Shown one piece after another: positions 1 through 10,561 of a DNA stretch of 64,000 nt (the first letter of the stretch is position 1; each line of letters begins with the position of its first letter). Made by a program: the position numbers and the translations under genes. Source of the DNA: Biscogniauxia marginata. Lineage: Eukaryota; Ascomycota; Sordariomycetes; Xylariales; Xylariaceae. The notes under the pieces were generated by a model that had not been told where the DNA came from, searched no databases, and saw nothing but the letters and a program-made list of their open reading frames with translations. The DNA is taken from contig MU404083.1 in NCBI GenBank assembly GCA_022695795.1, positions 224,347 to 288,346 of the forward strand, written 5' to 3'.

Positions 1-1
1 C

Positions 2-361
2 AACGCGCTCGCGTACTACGGGAATCCGGCTTACTCGGCGGCGAAGGCGGGCCAGATCGCCTTTGTGAAGGCCCTCGCCGTGGAGTACGGGAGCAAGGGG
101 ATCCGGGCGAACGCCGTGTGCCCCGGCTCGATGCTCACGCGGGTCTGGCAGGAGCGCTTCGCCGAGAGGCCCGAGCTGGAGAAACAGATATTGGAGCACT
201 ATCCCCTGGGCCGCATGGCGCTTCCCGAGGAGGTGGCCAATAGTGTCGTTTTCCTCGCTTCTGGACTCGCCAGCGGCGTCACGGGGACCGAGCTCGTCGT
301 CGATGGTGGGTTGACGGCTGGAAACTTGCGTATGGTGCGGGAGATTATAGGGCTAGATTGA
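2..361 (+). CDS. Short-chain dehydrogenase/reductase (SDR), C-terminal part, 5' truncated by window edge
   Basis: The open frame runs in from the window edge and stops at 359-361. It encodes the C-terminal half of a classical SDR, an NAD(P)(H)-dependent oxidoreductase. The catalytic YxxxK is visible near the start (YSAAK, codons around 32-46). It is followed by the conserved helix and strand IRANAVCPGSMLT (the PG after the nucleotide-binding strand) and the typical end of the fold, GRMALPEEVANSVVFLAS and TGTELVVDGG. The N-terminal TGxxxGxG dinucleotide motif lies outside the window. The 119 residues present are GC-rich with normal codon use. The substrate cannot be read from this part; related proteins are often 3-oxoacyl-ACP-reductase-like or sugar dehydrogenases. 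Confidence 0.9.
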   Translation, partial: NALAYYGNPAYSAAKAGQIAFVKALAVEYGSKGIRANAVCPGSMLTRVWQERFAERPELEKQILEHYPLGRMALPEEVANSVVFLASGLASGVTGTELVVDGGLTAGNLRMVREIIGLD

Positions 362-1788
362 TCTTGTTACTGACGGGACGCTACAGCCTACGATACCTAT
401 CATAGGCAGAAAGCTTGGCATACAAGCATAGGTCAATTCCCGGTGGTATCATATATGTTCCCTCCTCCTTTTTGAAAGCAGCTTCACATGGTTGTGAAAA
501 GATCGTAGCGCAAGAAAATATCCGCGATTATATCGAGCTTCCTAAACGTTACTTGAGACGAAGCTATGCTGACTAGACCTATAATCTCTCATGAAAAGCC
601 ATTACCTCCTAATCGAAGTCTTGTGTACTTGCTTCGTTCAGTTCTTCATTCACGGAATAACCGGGCCCTGAAGCACTGAATGGCCCGGCAATGTTTTGAA
701 AATCATCCACGAAGTGACTTAAATAACCTAAGGCACAATAGTCAAGGGAGAGACAAGTACTTAATTCTGCCCACCTCTTATTTCAGTACATGGCTGATAT
801 AAGTATCAATTTAGTCTTTGGAGTTAGTAGGATAATATTTCCAACAACTTGGTTATTATGATCACTATCCTATATATGAATCAACTCAATGTTCTAGTGC
901 TCCCACAATAGTACTTATTATATCAGTTCTTTACTAAAGCCAAAACGTGAACCCAGTAGGAACTACTGAGATCTGTTCTCAATTGGGTCGGCTTGCTGTA
1001 AGTCTATTGATCTAGATACTCGTGATAATTTACTAACGGGTCATCACTACAGTCCAAGTAACAACCTTTCGACCCTTAAGGTCTACCCCTGGGCAACAAA
1101 AAACATATTATATCTCTTAATCCAGGTTAAACATCATATCGATCGAGTAGTTGTGAGGAACGCCCAAGCGGATAGCCTAGTTCAAATGATTTCACAGCTA
1201 TATTCGGCATAGCTTGCGGCGCAGTTGTGAGAATCCGCGGATTTCGCAAGCGTCGATTGATAAGCTACCCCTTTTGACAGGCGTATATATCACCGTTCTG
1301 AATACGCTGACTTATCCCAGACACTCATAAGTCCCCTCATAAACTGTGATGGGCTTGGAATAATAGTTCAATTTTGACTATTAATTTTCTTTGGTCTCAA
1401 GGGACTTGAAAGTCTTAGTTCCATCGTGAGGTCCTCCAGGAATTCTCTGTCTATTTATACACAATCTGCTGCCCGGGGGTATTTCTCAACCTATGCACCT
1501 TGGCACCATTGAATCCAACATCATTATCTATCTCCAATCGCAATCCGGCTCATGACTAAGTGGTCTTGGCAGCGCCTTCAGGTGTTCATGCGTGTGACAT
1601 AAACCCCCTCAGCGATGGCCGATGAAAGTCTGGTCGCTAATTGGTAACCATCATCGTCACCGAAAGCAGCATCTTTTGTAAGGATATACGACGACTGTGG
1701 AGGGAGCATGTCTTCTCCTCTGATCTGACCTGCCGTCCTCTAGCTTACTCATTCTCAAGAATCCACCCGGTCCTCGACCTTTCTGATC
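362..1788. other. Intergenic stretch, no gene seen
   Basis: Between the SDR stop and the tannase start I see no open frame with recognisable protein character on either strand and no splice-linked exons. Composition is moderately AT-rich, unlike the two GC-rich flanking genes. It must hold the SDR terminator and the tannase promoter, but no element stands out. Confidence 0.5.
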
Positions 1789-3722
1789 ATGACAGCGCTA
1801 TCTCTCGCCGGAGCCTGTGCTCCTTCTACATTCAGCGGAATAACCCTATGGGGTTCCGAAGTCCTCACGTTGGAGGCTTCGATGGTTACGAACTATAGCA
1901 TAAGTTTTCCCTATGCTTATCGGTTTACAGCACCGTCCCGGGATGTCCAGAACGCGACCTTCTGCAACGTAACCGTCACTTACACGCACCCCGGGGCAAA
2001 CGACAGCATCAATGTGGAGGCATGGCTTCCGACCGAGAATTGGAACGGCCGGTTTCAAGCTGTCGGTGGCGGCGGCTGGGTGGCCGGCCGGTTCTCCCTG
2101 AGCTACGGCCCAATGGCGGGTGCGGTAGACGAAGGGTATGCGACAATCACCACTGACGCGGGACTCGGGTCGGCCGCAGAGTATGCATTTCAAGAGTTCA
2201 TTATTTCCCATTTGGCATGCTTCGGGAGCTAGGGTTTCCTTATATGGACAGTTTGAGAGCATTTTGCTCCCGAGACATGCGTTTACCCCCCCCATTTTAT
2301 TCATCAGAAAGGGTAATTTCTAACTCACGTTTATAATCAGTGCCGCTCCTTGGGCGTTACTAAGTCCTGGTAATGTAGACCTATATAAACTTCAGAACCT
2401 AGCATCCGTGAGCCTCAATGATAAGGTAAGCTATAGCCTACTGAGGCAGCAGGTAAAAGATAACTACTCATACTTCATCCTAGGCAATACTTGGCAAATC
2501 TCTAATAGAGAAGTTCTACGGCGTCGGTCCCTCGTACTCCTATTGGAATGGGTGCTCCCAGGGAGGGCGCCAGGGTTTAATGCTCGCTCAGCGGTATCCA
2601 AATGCTTACGATGGCCTGGCCATTGGGGCGCCAGCAAGCTACTGGTCAGAGCTGCTCGCCAGTATGTTCTGGCCGCAGCAGTACATGAACATGATCGGCG
2701 AATATCCGTACGGCTGTGAGTTAGACGCGATCACCGCTGCCGCCATCTCGGAGTGCGACGGACTCGACGGAGCTGTAGACGCGATTATCTCCGACGTCGA
2801 GGGCTGCCGCGCCAGGTTCGATCCGTTCAAATTAGTAGGCACAACCATCGTCTGTCCTCAGACAGCCAACAACAGCACAATCCAAATCAGCACCGCCGCC
2901 GCGAGCGTCGCGAACGCAACTTGGAGCGGCGCCGTATCGGAGACCGGAAAGCAACTCGCGAATGGCTTGAACATCGGGGCCGATCTCACAGGGAACAGCC
3001 CGCGCAATGTAAGGCAGACGGGCATCGTGGAGACGAACTGCACGGGAGGAGAATCTTGCGTCGGGGCGCCGATCATTCTCGGCACACAGTGGCTCTCGCT
3101 ATTTCTCGCGAAGGACCCTACGTTTGACTTTGCACACCTCACGCACAAGCAGTTCGAGCGGTTCGTCCACGCGGGCAGGCAGCAGTACGCGTCCATCATC
3201 GATGCTGGCGACCCGGACTTGTCTGAGTTCCGAGAGACGGGCGGGAAGATACTGGCATGGCACGGTTTAGTACGTCCCAATGCCCCCCCTCCTCCCCCTT
3301 TTTAGCCACTACGCCCCAGGCCGTTTTCAATAACCAACTAACCCCCGCAGGCCGATGAAGTGATCCCCACGAAGAACTCGGAGAGGTACTACGACGAGGT
3401 CTCTGCCCTAGTTCCTGACATCGACAGTTTCTACCGGTACTTCCCGGTTCCGGGGCTGGGGCACTGCTGGGGCGGGAACGGGGGCCAGCCGACGCAGCTC
3501 TTCGCCCAGCTCAGGGCCTGGGTCGAGAACGGCACCGCGCCCGAGAGCTCTCGCGTCTCGTTCAACAGCTCGCTCGACGGGAAGACGCAAGAAAGGCTTC
3601 TATGTCCGTATCCCCGGACGGCGCAGTTCGATGCCGGGTGTGGCGACGCTGCGAAGCTGGAATGCTGGTCCTGCAGCGGCGTCTTGCCCGAGGGTAAGTG
3701 GAAGTCTCTTACCGAGCTGTGA
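1789..3722 (+). CDS. Tannase/feruloyl esterase family protein
   Basis: Four exons are inferred: 1789-2180, 2341-2425, 2484-3269 and 3351-3722, giving 544 residues. Introns are GTATGC..CAG, GTAAGC..TAG and GTACGT..CAG; the first carries a CTAAC branch site near 2322. The family is secreted serine esterases that split gallate or ferulate esters of plant polyphenols and cell wall. The nucleophile motif WNGCSQGGRQGL follows the second intron. The acid is in HGLADEVIPT, split by intron 3, and the histidine is in PGLGHCWGGNGG. The paired Cys beside Ser and His fit the family's CS-D-HC arrangement. Potential N-glycosylation sites are plentiful. The start at 1789 gives no clear signal peptide, so the true N-terminus may lie in an unseen upstream exon. 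Confidence 0.9.
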
Positions 3723-5297
3723 TGGGTAAAGGGGCTGTTTTTATCGGTGTAGATGTCTGAGTACTTGTGTCTATGTTGACAATATATCTGCGAGTTGTAT
3801 ATGTTGATTAGAACCTGGCCGATGGAGCACAACAATATGCCCTAGTGCTAATATTATATAAATTACCTATTTACCTATCTATCTCCCAGAACCCCTTCAG
3901 CTCCATGATCCCTCATTTATTCACAAGAGGAGAGAGTAAATCGTCGTTAAATAGACATTTAGTGTGGCTTGACGTTCAGTTCCTCTAAACGACTCGGTCG
4001 TATTCTCCTTCTTCATCCTAAGACTACATGACGTCAAGTTCATTCTCATCGTGTCTTGTTGACGCCACTTTGAAGGCTTCCATTACTGCTCGTATAACCG
4101 ACTGAGAAGTGCGAGCTATTCTCATAAACAGCATTATGTTCCATAAAGATTCCCACTGATTTCCTGCATGACTGGGGACAATCAATACCATCAGGTAATA
4201 CATATCTGTACATGTAGGATAATTACATTGTGGTGTTAATCGAATTAAAGCTTCAGTTGAATCAAATGAGTCGTTTGATATGCGTTAATATGACAAACCC
4301 GCAGAAAGGAACGAATGCTATTAGTCGGGTAGAGTATACCAGTCTTCCTCTTCGGGTATTCCTGTTAGTTCACATCATTTGACATACTCTTTTGCTTGAT
4401 CTAATACGAGCTAGCTGACAAAAAAACAAGAATACCTACCTATATTAAGATATTGACACATGGAAAGTTGTATCATTGAATTCTATGTTCCCTGGATGTT
4501 TAAAAGATGCTCAGTAAGACCTGTTTACAAGAGGGTTAATATTCGATGTTCTTGTGTTTTCGTATCATCGTGATCATCCACCTAAGGAATTATGGTAGGG
4601 GTCGCCTTCGAGTATAGGTGGCCGTGCCTTTAACTCCCCAACTTATAAGATAGACCCTTTACTAGGTATCAACATAGTAGTGTCTGCAGGTAGGCGGCAA
4701 AAGCAGTTTGGAGTTATTTTCTAGTGTCATCGTCTCTTGGGCTTGATATATGCCATTACTAGGCTTTATATAAACACTTTGCTTCATTGTTATTATGAGA
4801 TGTGCCGAGACGCAAATACTTCCACGGTGACCTCATGAAATAATCACGACGAGATAAAATATCTAGGTTACTTCATGAGATTAACTAAACTAAATGCGAC
4901 TGACTTGGTTTGAATACACTTTAGGGTTCTATACGAGTGGGGAGATATGGCAATAATAGCCTGTGGAAAGGGGCACAAATGACTTATTGGTTCCATAATG
5001 GATCGTGTGTGGCTTTCTGTATCTATTTGTGGCTTGTATTGGAAAGCTGCGTCATGTTGTGGCTGGTGGCATTTGCCCCCACCAATTCTCGAAGTGTCTC
5101 GCCGCATCGTCGCAGCCTTTGGACCGGACCAGACCAGACCAGACCAGACCAACCCCATTCATGCCGCATCCCCAAGCCCCCTTGATAACGACGACGATCT
5201 TTTACGACCTCACCTCGATATCTATTGCCTCGTGCATCCCATAACAGAACAACCGATTAAACGCGCCCTCGCTCTGCACCGACTCTGCACCGTCAAC
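3723..5297. other. Intergenic stretch with a short GACCA tandem repeat
   Basis: No gene is seen between the tannase and the ESCRT-III gene. At about 5126-5155 there are five or six tandem copies of a 5-bp unit (GACCA), lying some 150 bases upstream of the ESCRT-III start codon. Several overlapping short open frames at 4868-5390 are shadows of this low-complexity sequence. Confidence 0.5.
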
Positions 5298-6093
5298 ATG
5301 TCGAACCGACAGATGGCCCGCGACATGCAAGTCGAGTTCCAAGCTCGCGTATGTCGCCTATTGCCTCTGATACCAAGTATGCAACTATAGCTAAACGCTG
5401 TGTCCCGCAGTTCCAAGCGAAGCAAGCCCGTCGCGAAGCCCAGAAGGCTGCCAAACAAGACCCCCTCCTAAAGAAACAGATCCAGGACCTGTTGAAGAAG
5501 GGCGACACGGCGAAGGCCTACCAGAAGGCCAAGATGCTGCTATCGAAGCAGGCCCTCGCCCAGCAGATGGACCAGATGGCCGACATGGCCGAGCTCAGCG
5601 CTGCCCAGATCCAGGCCAACAACAGCATGAACCGCATGACCAACATGATGGGCCAGTCTTCGCGGACTATGACCGCCGCTCAGCGGAATATGAACCCTGA
5701 ACGGGTACGTCTGCCTACCAATCTACAATTATTTATCTCATGATCCTATTACGTGCTTTACTCTGTCTTCGTCTCGGGCAACACTGGTGCTAACGGTGGA
5801 TGATGTTTCAGACCCTCTTGACGCTCGAGCAATTCAAGCAGCAAAACGAAGAATACGCCGTCAACAATGGCATCTACCAGGATGCCATCCAGCAAACCAC
5901 CTCACAGCAGGTGTCCGAAGATGCGGTACACGAACTCCTTGGAAAGCTGGCCGACGACGCCGGCGTCCAGCTCAACACGGAGCTCAATGCTTCGCAACCG
6001 AGCAAGGCCGAACCCGTGCCCGCACAGACCAACGAGCCGACTGCCGAGGAGGAGGATGCACTGCAGCAGAGGCTAAGGGCGTTGAGGGCTTAG
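5298..6093 (+). CDS. ESCRT-III subunit, Snf7 family (CHMP2/CHMP1, Vps2/Did2-type)
   Basis: Three exons (5298-5348, 5411-5704, 5812-6093) encode 208 residues, normal for the family. Introns are GTATGT..CAG and GTACGT..CAG; a CTAAC branch point sits about 20 bases before the second acceptor. ESCRT-III proteins polymerise on endosomal membranes to drive vesicle budding and scission and recruit the Vps4 ATPase. The basic N-terminal helix (about residues 18-60) is followed by a Met/Gln-rich helical core. The block NPERTLLTLEQF resembles human CHMP2B. The C-terminus EDALQQRLRALRA is a MIT-interacting motif of type 1, as in CHMP1/Did2 and CHMP2/Vps2. I am sure of the family but not of the subgroup, so no symbol is given. 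Exon 1 ends in FQAR and exon 2 starts with FQAK, a duplicated edge. Confidence 0.9.
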
Positions 6094-7940
6094 AGGGCCC
6101 CTGACAACAACGGTTCCGGAGGTGGAGGCGACGGGGACGACAATATCGCTATGGCGAACAGCGGCACTACCAAGCAGCATAAAGTACTACCGCAGTATGA
6201 GGCATCGCATCATTGGGATGTGGCATGACCTTGACACTGAATCACGACATATGGAAGGACAAAGTTCGGCGTTCCGGTTTCTGCATATTGATTTGCGTCG
6301 CTCGCTGATACGACGCAGCTGCTGGCCTCTGTCTCATTGTACGGAGAAGTAGGGCGATGGGGTTTCTCTTGCATCATTACAGACTAATAAAGACGTCTCA
6401 TTCATATAACGATATACTACAACATGCGTTGGCTTCTACATCCACCCTTACGTCAACCTAAACTACCTAGCTGCCTTGGTTGAACATAGGCCAATGCCAA
6501 TAGTAACATTTCTTCCGCCCCGTTCAACCCCCCTCGGTACTATTCTTCTATTCGGCCGAGGGACCGAGTAGCTGGATTTGCTAAACTATGTGGACATAGC
6601 CTCGTTTCTAGAAGCATTTAAGAACAACGAATGATCTCATGGCTCGCCTTGTTTGTGGGCCTGCGTTGTCTGCGTTTTTTTCCCAGCTATGACGTTGGAT
6701 GTTTGTTTCCAAAATTAAGCGGACCTTGTCGACTCCGTAAACGCTTCTGCTTCTGCTGTGTAAGTCATTGTTCGGCCTAAGAGAATCGTCACGAGGACAG
6801 AGTCTTCACGGGGTGACAGGCTTCTACCTAGGTTTATAGCTGAAAAGTTTTTGTCTTGGCTGCCTGTTTATAAGACTCTTCACGCCCTTTAATACCGCAG
6901 CTCCCGGTTAGTAAAGAAGACGTCATCATCAAACACGACGAATGTCTTTATTCCGAACCTGCCATGCCTGCAGTTTAGGTAATGCTGACTAGACCAGACC
7001 ATACTAGGATCTGCCGAGACCACAAAATCAGCGAGGCACCGCAGCTGGATGGCTGGGTCTCGTCACCTGGGGCTATTCCCTTACGTACGTACTACTAATT
7101 TGGCTATTCCCATTTTTAAAACGGCCTTTTTCCCTTTACCCAGAGGCCGGCCCCGAGGCGGACAGGACAGGGATCATCCGGGTCTCGGGGAACGGCGTGG
7201 CACAAACACCCCTTTTTTGGGCCCCCTTTATTTTTGGTGTAACGGACAACGTCCACCCACCACGTGTGTGTGTGTATGCTGTGGAATAATTGGAACATCG
7301 TCATCAGGATTAGAGTAGTGCACCGTGCCTATGTGCTTGTCTGGTGACTCAGTTTTCAACGGATTAGTAAAATGACTAATACCGACACTCGAATAAGGCT
7401 ATTCGATCCCGGTTAAACAGACTCTCCCGGGCCGGCTTCCCTGTCGAAAACGTGCTTGCTGTGAAATACGGCGTGGCTCATTGGCTACCACGGAGAACCG
7501 CCAAGCCCGGATGGTTAGGAGGAGCCCATCGTGAAAGACTAGATGAGAGGCCGATCGGCTTCGTGGGTTGGTCATCTGGCCTTGGCTGAGTTGAGGTTTC
7601 CGTAAGCAACGACAGGAAAAAAAAAAAAAAAAAAAGAGAGGGTCTTTTCTCGGCATTCGAAGGGAAGATGGATCCCCCTAATGATGATGAGATATATAAA
7701 AATGCGGCATATTTCGGGATATAAAACTCTGACAGAGAGCGAAACTGAGAGGCAAGGAGAGGGAAAGAGAAACTTCTTAGCCTGGCCTCTTTCTATTTGG
7801 AATAAGATAGAAAGAAACCAACTGGGAGATCTACGCGTCCCGTCAATGGATTTGCTTCGTGGTTGTCTCCTATCGACACGACAGAACGACACTTAGAACA
7901 CCGCCTGCCGCTATCACACATACATCATCTTCAGTTTATC
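6094..7940. other. Intergenic stretch with homopolymer tracts
   Basis: About 1.8 kb without a recognisable gene. It contains a poly-A run of about 19 at 7617-7635, a GT microsatellite at about 7265-7275, and purine-rich sequence around 7730-7780. The last part should carry the promoter of the gene starting at 7941. Nothing else could be supported. Confidence 0.5.
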
Positions 7941-9365
7941 ATGACTATCGACCTCGAGGCCTTCTACTTCGCCTTCGGGCCCGACCAGTCGTACTGGTTC
8001 GACGGGCCCAAGTGCTGCGAATAGTACGCTGCCCTTCCCTCCTCCCTGCTCGATCCTTGGTCTTCTCTCCCCTCCGGTTTTTTCTTCCTCGCCATCACCA
8101 ACCAACCCCCTTCAACATATATATAATTCATGACCATTACAATGGATTTTATCTTTTTTTTTATCTTTTTTTTTTTTTTTTTTTTCGAATAACTCACTAG
8201 TGACCGTACTCACGTCCTTTTCTTTCATTCTTATATAGTGGTGGGATCCCTGAGACTTGGGACCCGGAGACCCGACGCCACGTCCACCGCCTCCGATGCC
8301 TGGCCATGGGGCCCAACGGGGAGAAGTTCCTGAGGTTCCACGACGGCGAGGGTTGCGAGTACCTTGGTAAGTTTTAGTTCCCCTTGTTACCTATTACCTG
8401 CATCCCTTCCTCCTTATACGTGAATCACATAACCTACCTACCCGTCTACGGGTTCACTATCACGCATAATGCCCCCGTGCTTCTTCAAACCCATACGTTT
8501 CTCCTAAGAGAACCAAAAACCACTTCCCCCCCTCCCCAACCCTTTTCCCTTTCCTATAACCTGTCCACCCTGTATACCTATACCTATACCTACCTACCTA
8601 CCTACCAATACATAAACAAACATCCCAAGCCCCCAAAACTAACGAACACTCCTCCACCAAAAAAGAAACGAACCCCATCCTCCAAACCCTCCACCCCCAG
8701 CTCGCCTTCCACCTGCGCGCAAGCCGCACCTCGGGCGCCAAGCTCGCCTTCGGCCCCCACGGCGGCGCCCTGCTCTGGTCCGACGCGTACCTGTACCCGC
8801 ACGAGATGCCGGCCTCGGCGCCCGCGGGGCGCATACTGCAGCGCGAGATCTTGCAGCTTGCTCCTTCCCCTCTCCCTCCTGTCCCCTCTTCTTCACCTCC
8901 TCCTCCTCCTCCTTTTACGTCTCTGGGATCTGAATCCGGGTCCGAATCCCCGCCTTCTTACGATGAGATATACGGGAGTGATTGCGGTGCTGGTGCTGGT
9001 GGTGGTGGTGTTGGTGATTGGGGGGTAAGCGAGAGAGGAAGGGGAAGAGGAAGTGGAGTAGGGGTAGGAGTAGTAGAGAGAGGGAGGAGAATAGGGGGAA
9101 GGATGGGAGGAGTAAGGAGGGAAATAGAAAGAGGAAGAGGTGGTGTTGGTGGTGGTGGTGGTGAATGGGCAGGCGAGAGGCCCCGCCTCAAGCACGCCTC
9201 TTTCGGCGTCGGCTGGGCGTGCTTCTACCTCGCCGAGGACGGGCGGTGGTGGTTCGACGGCGCGGGGTGCTACACCACGCTCGAGGGGGTGCTGTCGGGG
9301 CTGGGGATGGGGGATGTGCAGGTAAGTCTTAGTCTTAGTTTTCCTTCTTCTTCCCCTCCCTTCTA

Positions 9366-9401
<36 letters not shown>

Positions 9402-9876
9402 ACTTTATTCCTCCTCCCCCTTCTTTTTTCTCCCCTATTCTCTCACCTCAAAACCTATCATCCCCCTCACTAACAGAAAAAAAAAAAAGTTCCTAGCCCT
9501 CAACCCCCACCGCGTAGAAGAGTTCTTCCTCCTGCTCACCGACCACACGGCGCACTTCCGCGTCCCGCTGTCGCACCGCCGCGCCCTCGAGCGCGCCCTC
9601 GCCCGCCACAGGATAAAGTGCCGCTCCCTCGTGCCGTACTCTTCCTCTTCCTCTTCCTCTTCCTCTTCCTCTTCCTCTTCCTCTTCCTCTTCCTCCTCAT
9701 CCTCTTTTCCACTACTGGGTGGTAATAGTGGTAGTAGCGGTAGAGGTAGTAGGGGTAGGTTCTGGAAGGACTTTGTGGCTCTGGCGGGGAGCCAGGTCGT
9801 GGGGCAGACGGCCGGCGCGGTCGTGACGACGGTCGCGACCGCGCTGGTGGGGTCCGCCGCTTGTTCTGTGATGTGA
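7941..9876 (+). CDS. Uncharacterised fungal protein with repeated aromatic GPxG/WFDG modules
   Basis: Not recognised. Best model: exons 7941-8023, 8239-8366, 8666-9321 and 9490-9876, giving 417 residues. Introns 2 and 3 need AAG acceptors after A-tracts, each 15-25 bases beyond a CTAAC branch site; with those the frame is kept throughout. Four related modules can be seen: FAFGPDQSYWFDG (residue 10 on), LAMGPNGEKFLRFHDG (from exon 2), LAFGPHGGALLWSDA, and YLAEDGRWWFDGAGC (near residue 265). This looks like degenerate repeats of a beta-sheet fold. Between modules 3 and 4 lies an in-frame Pro/Ser then Gly/Arg-rich low-complexity insert (8872-9172). A long Ser tract is followed by a hydrophobic, GxxxG-like C-terminus ending SAACSVM. 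The low-complexity insert could hide another intron. Function unknown. Confidence 0.6.
9366..9404. repeat. CT then CA dinucleotide microsatellite in intron 3
   Basis: A short (CT)n run passes directly into a (CA)n run of about 14 units inside the third intron of the uncharacterised aromatic-repeat gene. It lies between donor GTAAGT (9322) and the CTAAC branch site near 9470. Confidence 0.85.
9639..9697 (+). repeat. Hexanucleotide (CTCTTC)n microsatellite encoding poly-serine
   Basis: About nine tandem copies of a six-base unit lie inside the last exon of the aromatic-repeat gene and encode an uninterrupted serine run of more than 20 residues. The six-base unit preserves frame on expansion, so copy number can vary between strains without breaking the protein. 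Confidence 0.9.
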
Positions 9877-10561
9877 TATCAGACACGGGCGAGTGGGGTG
9901 CGTTGTTAAAAGGCTGTTGTATATGATATCATGATCTGGAATATATTGCAAGCACGATGGAGTTTTGAGATGGGCTTGTTGTATTTACTACCGTAATTTT
10001 GTGTTTATTTCCCGTTGAGAAATTTATCGTTGCAAATTGTCCGTGGGTTAAGACTCGATAAAGAATACGTCATGTTAGACTTCGAGAATATATATCGTTG
10101 TCATAGCTGGCTAAGAGTGACTTCTTGATCAAGAAAACTAAAGTGATTACTTACCAGCCAACGAACAGCAAAAGCATTTTCATATTTAGAGGTTGGTCTT
10201 GTACTATGTTGAGCCTTTCTGCCCTCAACGCCTTAGATATTTCGGGTATCGTAAACATACAAGGAGAATTCGCTCATAAGGGAAATGCATCTAGCTGCTG
10301 TTCATACACTCTCATGATTCATGGCTCATATATATCTATATACCATCATGGTCCATGCCTAGTCCCAATCCTTCCCTCCCCTATTTTCCCCTCTTGTTAT
10401 CTTCTTGCTCTGTTCCGAAAGTTGGAAACGGACCACTAGACCCATTGAATAGGCGTCTCAAATCATAACTCATATACACTAACAGTATCCTAGCCCTCAC
10501 GCCCTATATACCAGAACGAAAACCCTCAGTCTACTATAGTATAGACCTCGCCAGCGCCTAT
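9877..10561. other. Convergent intergenic region
   Basis: The 3' ends of the aromatic-repeat gene (+) and SKI2 (-) face each other here. Sequence is AT-rich with no protein-like open frame. It should hold both polyadenylation regions; I could not single out the sites. Confidence 0.5.

Noticed and set aside
8384..9028. 214-codon frame in the intron and insert of the aromatic-repeat gene
   Set aside because: Starts in intron sequence and runs through a Thr/Pro/Ser simple-sequence stretch in the wrong frame for the conserved modules.
9025..9172. Possible extra intron (GTAAGC..CAG) in the Gly/Arg-rich insert
   Set aside because: Donor is phase 0 but the acceptor would need phase 1, so splicing would break the frame, while reading through keeps it.
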